Shown here piece by piece: positions 7,810 through 14,699 of a DNA stretch of 25,242 nucleotides (position 1 is the first letter of the stretch; every line of letters starts with the position of its first letter). The notes beneath the pieces are model-generated. The model worked only from the letters and a program-made list of their open reading frames with translations, did not search any database and was not told the origin of the DNA. The position numbers and the translations under genes are program-made. Source of the DNA: CAZGOM01 sp964542875 (lineage in GTDB: Bacteria > Planctomycetota > Phycisphaerae > Phycisphaerales > Phycisphaeraceae). Location of the stretch: NCBI GenBank assembly GCA_964542875.1, contig CAZIWA010000079.1, positions 1 to 25,242 of the forward strand. The letters run 5' to 3'.

Positions 7810-7929
7810 TGCATGGCAGATTCTGTGTGCCGGGGCGCCGGCGTCCCGCCGGCTCCCGATCAACCACCTTCCCCGACATAAGTGAACTCCTCAGTCGCCG
7901 ATCTCCCTGAATCTGCTCTCTCCGCAGAC
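7810..7929 (+). repeat. MITE-like dispersed element, copy 2
   Basis: The left end TGCATGGCAGATTCTG differs from copy 3 by one base. The core follows (GCCGGC-GTCCC-GCCGGC hairpin, CGACATAAGTGAACT, AGTCG, ATCTCCCTGAATCT). The right end keeps only GCAGA of the inverted repeat, so this copy is decayed at that side. It fills much of the 316-bp spacer before the WYL regulator; in the remainder I see no gene. Confidence 0.8.
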
Positions 7930-8087
7930 ACGCGCCCCTTTGTCGTCATCCGACATCCCTTTTACGACCGAAATTCAGTTCGCTTGCGCGATTGACTGTT
8001 TCTCCAACCCTTGTTCCCACAAAATCTCACATCAGTGCCAGCTAGTTGTCACCGCACTAAATCGATTTGCACGTACTCTATTCACTT

Positions 8088-9128
8088 ATGGGTTCACAGC
8101 GTGTCCAAAGGCTGTTGCGTCTGATCACCCTGCTTCAATCGGGGAAGGCCAAATCGGTCTCGGAGCTTGTCGCTGAACTGGAAGTCAGCCGGCGAACACT
8201 CTTTCGCGATTTGAACACCCTTGAACAAGCAGGCATACCCTACTACAACGACCCTGAACGCGGCTACCGCATCAGCGAAAAGTTCTTCCTGCCCCCCGTC
8301 AACCTCACCGTCACCGAAACCCTGGGCCTCCTGCTCCTCTCCAAGCTCTCTCAGGAACAGCGCAACCAGCCTCTCATCGGCTCGGCCCTCTCGGGCATCA
8401 CCAAGCTCACAGCCACCGTTCCGGAGCCCATCCGCAGCGCCTGCCATGAGCTTATGAGCCACATCTCCGTCAACCCCGGCTCGCAGAGCTACACGCCTTC
8501 CGAGCGTGAAAACTACCCCATCCTGCAAAAGTGCATCGATGAAGGCCGCGTCTGCAAAGTCCACTACCAAAGCCCCCGTCCGGGTGAAAAGGACGACTAC
8601 ACCTTCCACCCCTACGCATTGCACTACGCCACGCGTTCCTGGTACGTCCTGGGCTGGGTTGATCTTTACAACGACATCCGCGTCTTGAAGCTCGCCCGCT
8701 TCAAAACCATCGAGCCTCAATCCAAGCTCTTCGTCAAGCCCCGCAAGTTCAAGGTATCCGACAAAATCGGCCGCGCCTGGCAGCTCATCCCCGAGGGCCG
8801 GGTCTACCAGATCGAACTGGAATTCTCCCCCCGCGTCGCCACCAACGTCATGGAAGTCCGCTGGCACCCCAGCCAGCAAAACCACGTTCAGCCCGATGGC
8901 AGCCTCCGCATCTCCTTCGAAGTCGACGGTCTGGGCGAAGTCGCCTGGTGGATTTGCGGCTACGCCGACCAGGTCCGCGTCGTAAAACCCCCGGAACTGC
9001 GCCAACGCGTCAGCGAAATGCTCAAACGCGCCCTGGACCATTACGCCGGGGACGAAAACCTGAAAACGCCCACCCCCGTGGACGACCTCTCCGAGCCCAC
9101 CCACTCTCTGGACACCCCCCAGAGCTGA
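8088..9128 (+). CDS. WYL-domain transcriptional regulator (YafY/DeoR-type helix-turn-helix)
   Basis: 346 residues from ATG 8088; an upstream TTG at 8067 adds only seven residues and is less likely. Residues about 5-60 form a winged helix-turn-helix (SVSELVAELEVSRRTLFRDLNTLE), which binds DNA. A WYL domain follows with the motif W185-Y-V-L, a conservative variant of W-Y-L, plus the surrounding HPYAL and DIRVLKLARF blocks. The end (about 245-325) is a WCX-type extension. WYL proteins sense nucleic acids or nucleotides and often control DNA-damage, defence or phage genes. No defence gene adjoins it, and neighbours on both sides are separated by more than 300 bp, so it probably acts at a distance or on itself. 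Family sure, targets unknown. Confidence 0.9.
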   Translation: MGSQRVQRLLRLITLLQSGKAKSVSELVAELEVSRRTLFRDLNTLEQAGIPYYNDPERGYRISEKFFLPPVNLTVTETLGLLLLSKLSQEQRNQPLIGSALSGITKLTATVPEPIRSACHELMSHISVNPGSQSYTPSERENYPILQKCIDEGRVCKVHYQSPRPGEKDDYTFHPYALHYATRSWYVLGWVDLYNDIRVLKLARFKTIEPQSKLFVKPRKFKVSDKIGRAWQLIPEGRVYQIELEFSPRVATNVMEVRWHPSQQNHVQPDGSLRISFEVDGLGEVAWWICGYADQVRVVKPPELRQRVSEMLKRALDHYAGDENLKTPTPVDDLSEPTHSLDTPQS

Positions 9129-9461
9129 TTCCTCACATCCATTCCTCCATGTCTCTCTACCTCAACTGTATTGAAGCAAAAACCACCCACAAACGCCTCA
9201 TCACAACAACCTCTCTTACCATCCCAATCAAAAATCCGCCCCATCGCCCCTTAAACACACACCTTTCTCATCGCCAAAAAACAAGCATGTAAATCCTCAA
9301 AATCTTGTCAATCGTGTTAAAAATCTTCTCCGCTCTTCGCTCTTCCAATCCTCTTAATCATCCTCAATCCTCTTCATCCCAGTCAAAAAAATCTCCTCCC
9401 CAATCCAAACCTCAGACTTTCTCCGATACCCGCCCACCCTTTTCCATGCGACAACCATCGC
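9129..9461 (+). other. Gene-free, pyrimidine-rich spacer
   Basis: 333 bp with lower GC than its surroundings. The only structure I see is an imperfect repeat of CAATCCTCTTMATC at 9346-9359 and 9365-9378 (19-bp spacing), inside a long C/T-rich stretch leading to the next gene. No convincing promoter, terminator or small reading frame. Confidence 0.5.
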
Positions 9462-10409
9462 ATGGCCCAATCCCGCCTCAAAATCTCCTTCGCCCTGGAC
9501 GAGACCCGCATGCTCATCCTCGCCGCGGAAGTCATGCTCGGCTTTCAATACCAGGCCATTCTCCAGAACACCTTCACCCAGGTCCCCAAGTGGAGCCAAT
9601 ACCTCCAGCTCGCCGCGCTGATGCTGATGATCTTCACCCTCGTCGTGCTCATCGCGCCCACCATGCACCACCAGATCACCTGCGACGGCAAGCGGCGTAA
9701 AACCGTCGTCTCCTACATCACCTTCTGCATCCAGTGCGCGCTCTTCCCCTTCATCATCAGCCTCGGCATTGAGTTCTTTCGCGCCGCCAACATCATCACC
9801 ACACCGGCGCTTTCCATCATCCCCGCGGTTGTCGTGGTCGTTGCCGGCATTCTCATGTGGTACGTATTCCCCTGGACCGTCCGAAACGGCTCCCAAACGG
9901 AGGCCTCCGCCATGCTCACACCCGAAGTTTCACCCCCGCCTGACGACGCAGCCCACGAGCCCACGCCCATCGAAGCACGCCTGAAATATGTCATGACCGA
10001 GTCGCGCATTGTCCTCCCGGGCGCTCAGGCGCTGCTTGGCTTTCAGTTCATGGGGTTTTTCATGGAGTCATTCCAAACCCTGCCTCGCGTCTCCCAATGG
10101 GTGCACCTGGCCAGCCTGCTGTCCATCGGGCTCTGCATCATCCTGCTCATCGCTCCTGCGGCGTTTCACAGAATCGCCGAACATGGCCAAACCACGGACA
10201 GGGCCTACCGCTTCGCCAACAACATGGTCATCTTCGCCGGCATCCCGCTCGCCATGGGCCTCGCAGGCGACCTTTACGTCGTCACCCTGCGCACCACCGA
10301 CTCCCAGGTCTTCGCCCTCATCAGCGTGGGCGTCACCCTCGCACTCACCACCTCGCTCTGGTACCTCCACCCCTGGCTTCAAAAACCCGCCCCGGCAAAC
10401 GGCACCTGA
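9462..10409 (+). CDS. Membrane protein with two fused DUF6328-like units
   Basis: 315 residues, probably eight membrane helices. Typical DUF6328 proteins are about half this length with four helices. The two halves repeat each other at a constant offset of about 166 residues: DETRM...LGFQ (13-30) with TESRI...LGFQ (179-196), LIAPTMHHQI (63-72) with LIAPAAFHRI (229-238), and WYVFPW (133-138) with WYLHPW (near 300). The linker at about 143-170 is Pro/Glu-rich and probably cytoplasmic. DUF6328 has no established function. There is no signal peptide beyond the first helix and no ribosome binding site. It has no clear operon partner; repeat-rich DNA follows. The family call is from recognised motifs; the internal duplication is seen directly. 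Confidence 0.8.
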   Translation: MAQSRLKISFALDETRMLILAAEVMLGFQYQAILQNTFTQVPKWSQYLQLAALMLMIFTLVVLIAPTMHHQITCDGKRRKTVVSYITFCIQCALFPFIISLGIEFFRAANIITTPALSIIPAVVVVVAGILMWYVFPWTVRNGSQTEASAMLTPEVSPPPDDAAHEPTPIEARLKYVMTESRIVLPGAQALLGFQFMGFFMESFQTLPRVSQWVHLASLLSIGLCIILLIAPAAFHRIAEHGQTTDRAYRFANNMVIFAGIPLAMGLAGDLYVVTLRTTDSQVFALISVGVTLALTTSLWYLHPWLQKPAPANGT

Positions 10410-10419
10410 TAAATCTCCG

Positions 10420-10440
10420 CTCGCCCTCTGGGGAGAGCCT
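10420..10440 (+). repeat. Truncated REP-like element
   Basis: CTCGCCCTCTGGGGAGAGCC contains the CTCT-GGGG-AGAG hairpin and resembles the left half of the elements at 4577 and 24219, then stops. It begins ten bases after the DUF6328-like gene's stop codon. Confidence 0.35.
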
Positions 10441-10449
10441 TCGCATCTT

Positions 10450-10617
10450 CACCGTCTTTATCCCGGTGCATGACAGATTCTGCGTCTTGACCGGGAGCGC
10501 CGGCGTCCCGCCGGCTCCCGATCGACCACCTTCACCGACATAAGTGAACTCTTCAGTCGGCAATCTCCCTGAATCTATTCTCTAGGCAGAATCTGTCATG
10601 CACCCTCTTTATCCCGG
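10450..10617 (+). mobile_element. MITE-like element, copy 3, with intact inverted ends and flanking direct repeats
   Basis: TGCATGACAGATTCTGC (10467-10483) and GCAGAATCTGTCATGCA (10586-10602) are perfect 17-bp inverted repeats. Between them lies the core shared with the copies at 1638 and 7810. Outside, CACCGTCTTTATCCCGG (10450-10466) is repeated as CACCCTCTTTATCCCGG (10601-10617), one mismatch in 17, a likely target-site duplication overlapping the right end by two bases. It has no coding capacity, so mobility would need a transposase elsewhere. Confidence 0.75.
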
Positions 10618-10672
10618 AGGGATTTTCAGCCAGTAGCCGGTGGTTGAGCATGTATTCATGCGACACCACCGG
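10611..10672 (+). repeat. Nested hairpin, probable second dispersed repeat
   Basis: Outer stem CCGGTGGT (10637-10644) pairs with ACCACCGG (10665-10672). Inner stem GCATG-TATT-CATGC lies at 10648-10661. It follows ATCCCGGAGGGATT. A T-rich stretch (10681-10703) comes about ten bases later, too far for a standard terminator. The block resembles repeated non-coding segments of planctomycete genomes, from memory. The remaining bases to 10786 show no gene. Confidence 0.5.
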
Positions 10673-10786
10673 AAACAGCATCTTTTTTGTTTTTCCTTTT
10701 TCTGTCTTCGACCGTGGCAGGGTCGCACTTGCCGCCACCGCATGCCTCACACGTCAAAAACAACACAATTTAAGCCCCGCCTCTCT

Positions 10787-10814
10787 GGCCAGACCCCAGG
10801 CCCTGGACCCCAGA
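10787..10814 (+). repeat. Heptamer array, four units
   Basis: GGCCAGA, CCCCAGG, CCCTGGA, CCCCAGA: period 7, same phase, close to CNNNRRA. It ends 23 bp before the start codon of the zinc-ribbon gene. Confidence 0.65.
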
Positions 10815-10837
10815 CGCTTCCTCCCTAAAATAACCCC

Positions 10838-10996
10838 ATGACCACGCCTGCATCACCCGAGCCCGCCCCCACCGCTCCCGCCGAGCCCAAGCCCTGCCAG
10901 ATCACCTGCCCCATCTGCCGCGGCCCAGGCATTGAACGCAAGCAAAAGTGGCACTGCGCCAAGTGCGGCCAGCTTCTCCAAACCTGTTGCGACTGA
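10838..10996 (+). CDS. Small zinc-ribbon protein, 52 residues
   Basis: ATG 10838 to TGA 10994-10996. A Pro/Ala/Glu-rich N-terminal arm of about 19 residues precedes a compact zinc ribbon: C24-P-I-C27, twelve residues, C40-A-K-C43, then a C50-C51 pair before the terminal Asp. An additional Cys20 may help. Such small ribbons bind one zinc and commonly contact nucleic acid or protein; the role is unknown. Codon choice (mostly C or G at third position) matches the neighbours, and the cysteine spacing would be improbable by chance. No ribosome binding site is present, but this is common in the window. It precedes the ABC gene run but a separate promoter lies between them, so co-function is uncertain. 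Confidence 0.75.
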   Translation: MTTPASPEPAPTAPAEPKPCQITCPICRGPGIERKQKWHCAKCGQLLQTCCD

Positions 10997-11072
10997 TTCG
11001 CTGCTGCGCTGGCATGTCAACACTGCGCCACGCGCCCTCACCCCCCTCCTCAAAACATTTATCTAACATCCA

Positions 11073-11100
11073 TTGCCACAAATCCAATACGGCTTATATT
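11073..11100 (+). promoter_or_regulatory. Sigma-70-type promoter for the ABC gene run
   Basis: TTGCCA (11073-11078) and TATATT (11095-11100) with a 16-bp spacer, each with one mismatch to consensus. The predicted transcript begins near 11107, leaving a leader of about 80 bases before the chosen start at 11188. It lies in the only AT-rich patch of this spacer. Confidence 0.55.
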
Positions 11101-11187
11101 GGGCGTCTGATTGTTGCGGCCGTAGCATCTCAGCACCAAGGGGGCGGTCGTGGGTGGGTCCTAAACAAGCGTTTGAGGGAGCGGCCA

Positions 11188-13557
11188 TTGATAGCTCGTT
11201 ATTTCGCCCTTTTCCTTGCACTCGTCTCACTCTGTTGCATCGCAACTCCCCCTGCCCAGGCACAGGACCTGAAGCTAGGCGGCTCCTCCGGCACCTCCGG
11301 TGTCGGCTTCTACTCCGAAGGCAAGTGGGGCCAGGTCTCTGTCCTTGTCGAAAACAGATCCGATAAGCCCCAGCACTGTCGAGTCGTCTTCTGGTTTAAC
11401 CCTCAGGCAAATGTCCAGTACATCCGCGAAGTCTGGATCCCCGCCAAATCCCAGCGCCGTGTCCAGATTCCCGTCCGCGTTCTCGAAGGCTACCACAGCG
11501 TCCAGAACAGCATCGACACCACCACCATTCTCCTCCCCCCCGGCAACATCGACAGCCCCGAATACGGCCGCGCGCCCTCCCTTCTGCGCGTGGAATCAGG
11601 CCAGGTCGTCTCCGCAGGCAACTTTGACACCTCCATCACCGAAGTCTCCACCGATGCCGCCGTCGCCGGCCGGGTCTCCGTTGTTGACAGCCCTCGCTTT
11701 GCGTATCTCCAGCCCAACGAAATGCCCTTCTTCCCAGGCGGATACGAAGCCCTCGACTCACTCGTCCTCGACAACCTTTCCGCTCCCATCGACAGCGCTC
11801 AAATCGAAAGCGTCCGCGCATGGCTCCTCGCCGGCGGCCGCGTCTGGGTCATGTACGACAAAGGAGACGACCAACTCCTAAAGCGCCTCCTCAAAGAAGA
11901 CTGGCGCGTCACCACCGTCGATGATGTCCCCCTCAACGACGTCAAAATCTCCCCCGCCGACGACAAGTCGCGCAACTTTGAAGACCCCGTCCGCTTCCGC
12001 CGCATCCTTGCCCCGGGCATGAAAGTCCTCCAGACCGTCGACGGCTGGCCAGCGGCGCTCTCCCAAACCGTCGGTCGTGGCGAACTCCTCCTCACCACCA
12101 TCGATCCCCGCGCCCTCATCAGCGAACCCAAGGTCGGCGTCCCCAACCCCGTCGCCTTAAACGCCCTTAAAGACATCTCCACCGTTGTCTTCAAGCCCGC
12201 CGCCGTCAGCCCCGTCTCTGATTCAAGCCTGGAATCCTTCCAGAAAAGCCTCATCGGCTACTCCATCATCGGCCGCACGCCGATCATCATCATTCTCGGC
12301 GCCTTCGTCATCGTCATCATCGTCGCCGGACTCATCCTCAGGGCCAACAACAAGCAGGAATACCTCGCCGCCATCGGCGCCGTTATGGCCATCGCCATCG
12401 CAATCCTGCTCGTGGGCATGGGCGCCATCAACCGCGGCAAGGTGCCCCTCGTCGTCGTCTCTTCCCAGTTTGCCCGCATCGTCCCCGAACAAAACAGCGC
12501 CGTCATCAACGGCATGGTCAGCGTCTACAGCCCCAGCGAAGGCTACGGCCCCATCATCGCCGATAACGGCGGAGTCATCTGGCCCAACCTTGATGCCCAA
12601 AAAGGCGAACTCCTTCGCATGAACTGGTCCGACATGAACAAGTGGGCCTGGGACAACCTCAAGCTCCCCGCCGGCGCCACCCGCGATTCCCGCCTCACCC
12701 AGTACGTCAAACTCCCGCAAACCCCCCAGGTCCTCATCTCCTTCAACGAAACCGGCGCCACCGGAAAGCTCTCGGGCTTCCCCGGCACCACCCCGGCCAA
12801 CGTCCTCATCGCCACTCCTCAGGGCCGCGCCATCGCCAAGACCGCGCAGGACACCTTCACCCTCACCCCTCAATCCGTTCTCAAACCCGGTCAGTTCACC
12901 TTCGACGCCATCGACCAGGACCTCGAACGCCGGATCGGCATTTACGAACGCATGTTCACCACCAAGGGCTACCCCAGCCAGCCCGTCCTTCTGGCCTGGA
13001 CGCAAGGCCCTCTGCTTGGCATCAGGCTCAAGCAGGACTCCGAAATCAAGGACGTCGCTCTCGTTGAAGTCCCCCTCAGGTTTGAACCCGTCCCCTTGGG
13101 CACCAAGGTTTCCATTCCTTCCCTCTTCACCCCGCTTGAGGAAGACCGCTCGCGCGTGGGCGCAGGCTTGGTGGGCATCTATAACCCCGCCACCCGCACC
13201 TGGGCCGGCAAGCTCACCAACCCGCAGGACTTCGGCGGCAAATTCGTCCTCCCCAGCCAAGTCCTCCCCTATACGCCCGACACCCTGAATCTCAAGCTCA
13301 CCATCGCCGCGCCAGGCCGCCCCGTGAAAGTCATGGTCATCGAAAAAGGCAAGGCCCGCGAAATCGAAACCAAAACCTCACCCGTCGGCACCTGGACCAT
13401 CGACCTTCTCAAAGCCGGGGTCACCCCCGGCCCCGATGGCTCAGTCGCCTTCAAGGTCAGCGTTCAGGACAACCCCACCCTCAGCCTCGACGCCACACCC
13501 CCGCAATGGGAAGCCACCGCCATCGAGCTGGAAACCACCGGCACCGTCGGCAAGTAA
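11188..13557 (+). CDS. Exported membrane-anchored protein with amidotransferase-like fold, ABC-associated
   Basis: 789 residues from TTG 11188. I chose this start because GAGGGA (11175-11180) lies seven bases upstream and the product opens with a good signal peptide (R4, hydrophobic 5-19, cut likely after A-Q-A25). The longer frame from 10948 overlaps the zinc-ribbon gene and has a composition unlike protein. After the signal comes a beta-sandwich (about 27-110). Next is a segment YEALDSLVL...VRAWLLAGGRVWV (about 186-222), typical of the class I amidotransferase-like fold used non-catalytically in envelope proteins. Two membrane helices are at about 364-386 and 393-413, followed by a 370-residue C-terminal region, probably beta-rich and outside the membrane. 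It heads a run with an ABC ATPase and permease, recalling GldG-like partners of ABC-2 systems. Function unknown. Confidence 0.8.
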   Translation: MIARYFALFLALVSLCCIATPPAQAQDLKLGGSSGTSGVGFYSEGKWGQVSVLVENRSDKPQHCRVVFWFNPQANVQYIREVWIPAKSQRRVQIPVRVLEGYHSVQNSIDTTTILLPPGNIDSPEYGRAPSLLRVESGQVVSAGNFDTSITEVSTDAAVAGRVSVVDSPRFAYLQPNEMPFFPGGYEALDSLVLDNLSAPIDSAQIESVRAWLLAGGRVWVMYDKGDDQLLKRLLKEDWRVTTVDDVPLNDVKISPADDKSRNFEDPVRFRRILAPGMKVLQTVDGWPAALSQTVGRGELLLTTIDPRALISEPKVGVPNPVALNALKDISTVVFKPAAVSPVSDSSLESFQKSLIGYSIIGRTPIIIILGAFVIVIIVAGLILRANNKQEYLAAIGAVMAIAIAILLVGMGAINRGKVPLVVVSSQFARIVPEQNSAVINGMVSVYSPSEGYGPIIADNGGVIWPNLDAQKGELLRMNWSDMNKWAWDNLKLPAGATRDSRLTQYVKLPQTPQVLISFNETGATGKLSGFPGTTPANVLIATPQGRAIAKTAQDTFTLTPQSVLKPGQFTFDAIDQDLERRIGIYERMFTTKGYPSQPVLLAWTQGPLLGIRLKQDSEIKDVALVEVPLRFEPVPLGTKVSIPSLFTPLEEDRSRVGAGLVGIYNPATRTWAGKLTNPQDFGGKFVLPSQVLPYTPDTLNLKLTIAAPGRPVKVMVIEKGKAREIETKTSPVGTWTIDLLKAGVTPGPDGSVAFKVSVQDNPTLSLDATPPQWEATAIELETTGTVGK

Positions 13558-13561
13558 TCGA

Positions 13562-13595
13562 CCGGCCCTCTCCCCCCTCACGGGGGCACGGCCGG
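13562..13595 (+). other. GC-rich intergenic hairpin
   Basis: CCGGCC (13562-13567) pairs with GGCCGG (13590-13595), enclosing CCCCC(C)/GGGGG with a short loop. No T-run follows. It sits between the membrane-anchored protein and the ATPase gene, so it may stabilise or separate mRNA segments. The CCCTCTCCC stretch recalls the REP-like elements. Confidence 0.5.
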
Positions 13596-13660
13596 AACGT
13601 TAAGCGACTCCTCGACCCCAAGCACTCAACATCAAGCCTGAAATCAGATAGGAAAATGCC

Positions 13661-14635
13661 ATGCCAGAGCCCGTAGTCGTCACCAAGAATCTCACCAAGC
13701 GTTACGGCGGATTCGTCGCCCTCGACAACCTCTCCATCCACCTCGACCGCGGACAGATCCTCGGCTTCATCGGGCCCAACGGCGCCGGCAAAACCACCAC
13801 CATCAAAATCCTCGTCGGCCTCTCCCGGCCCACCTCCGGCTCGGCCTCCATCGCCGGCGTCGACTGCGCCACCGACAGCGCCAAGATCAAACACATGGTC
13901 GGCTACATGCCCGACGTCTTTGGCGCCTACGAAAACATGCGCGTGCGCGAATACCTCGACTTCTTCGGCGCCGCCTTCAAAATCCCCCGCAAGCAGCGCG
14001 CCATCCGCATCGAGGAAGTCATGGAGACCACCGGCTCCACCTACATGAAGGACCTCTTCGTCGAAAGTCTTTCCCACGGCATGAAGCAGCGCGTGGCCAT
14101 CGCCCGCACCCTGCTTCACAACCCCGAAGTCCTCATCCTTGACGAGCCCGCAAACGGCCTGGACCCCAACGCCCGCATCGAAATGCGCGAGATCCTTCTC
14201 AAGCTCGCCAGCATGGGCAAGTCCCTCATCGTCACCAGCCACATCCTTCCCGAACTCTCGCGCATCTGCAACACCGTCGCCATCATCACCCAGGGCAAGC
14301 TCCGGGCCTTCGGCACGCTCGATCAGATCATGCGCAACCTCCGCCAGCGCCGGGTCATCGAAGTCCAGGTCGCCAATGTCGGCCAGGTCACCCCTCTGGC
14401 CTCCCTGCTCCAGCAGAAGCTCCCCAAGGGAGACGACGTCAAGGCCAGCACCCAGGAAGCCGAAGTGCGTTTCTCCACCACGCTCGATGACGCCAGCCTC
14501 GCCCAGATCCTTGCCTCCTGCGTCAACTCAGGCGTCGGTGTCGTGCAGTTCCGCGAAGTCCAGATGGACCTCGAAGACGCATTCCTGGAAGTCACCCGGG
14601 CCGACAAAGCCGGCTCCGGCGCACGCCCCGAATAA
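13661..14635 (+). CDS. ABC transporter ATP-binding protein (ABC-2 type)
   Basis: 324 residues. Walker A GPNGAGKTT at 38-46, the signature LSHGMKQR near 137-144 (variant of LSGGQ, frequent in ABC-2 ATPases), Walker B VLILDEP near 157-163 and the switch histidine in TSHIL. The last 90 residues form an extra domain after the ATPase core, as in CcmA/NatA-like proteins. It hydrolyses ATP in the cytoplasm to drive the permease encoded next. AGGAAA lies about eight bases before the ATG. It is separated from the upstream gene by 103 bp with a hairpin and from the permease by 64 bp with a heptamer array. The substrate is unknown; export or membrane-protein remodelling are both possible. Confidence 0.93.
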   Translation: MPEPVVVTKNLTKRYGGFVALDNLSIHLDRGQILGFIGPNGAGKTTTIKILVGLSRPTSGSASIAGVDCATDSAKIKHMVGYMPDVFGAYENMRVREYLDFFGAAFKIPRKQRAIRIEEVMETTGSTYMKDLFVESLSHGMKQRVAIARTLLHNPEVLILDEPANGLDPNARIEMREILLKLASMGKSLIVTSHILPELSRICNTVAIITQGKLRAFGTLDQIMRNLRQRRVIEVQVANVGQVTPLASLLQQKLPKGDDVKASTQEAEVRFSTTLDDASLAQILASCVNSGVGVVQFREVQMDLEDAFLEVTRADKAGSGARPE

Positions 14636-14661
14636 CCCGCCTCGGTCCTCTGCTCTTTTCC

Positions 14662-14689
14662 GACCAGACCCCAGACCCTAGACCCCAGA
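14662..14689 (+). repeat. Heptamer array, four units
   Basis: GACCAGA, CCCCAGA, CCCTAGA, CCCCAGA, followed by CCCTTCC. The three C-initial units fit CNNNRRA exactly. It ends ten bases before the permease start codon, where a ribosome binding site would normally be. Confidence 0.75.
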
Positions 14690-14699
14690 CCCTTCCCAA

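Noticed and set aside
6008..7879. 623-residue minus-strand open frame across the pseudopilin genes, and similar frames such as 2066-3001
   Set aside because: Their products are almost only Gly, Val, Asp, Glu and Ala, as expected opposite C-ending codons. The plus-strand frames carry recognised families.
7992..8087. Promoter at TTGACT or TTGTCA before the WYL regulator
   Set aside because: No acceptable -10 box at 15-19 bp from either hexamer.
10637..10703. Terminator formed by the nested hairpin and T-rich stretch
   Set aside because: The T-run begins about ten bases after the stem, too far for intrinsic termination.
10553..10841. Small frames of 62-65 codons on both strands in the repeat-rich spacer
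   Set aside because: They read through the dispersed repeats and give no plausible protein; similar frames occur at the other repeat copies.
10948..11187. N-terminal extension of the membrane-anchored protein
   Set aside because: It would overlap the zinc-ribbon gene and cover a good promoter, and the signal peptide only fits a start near 11188.
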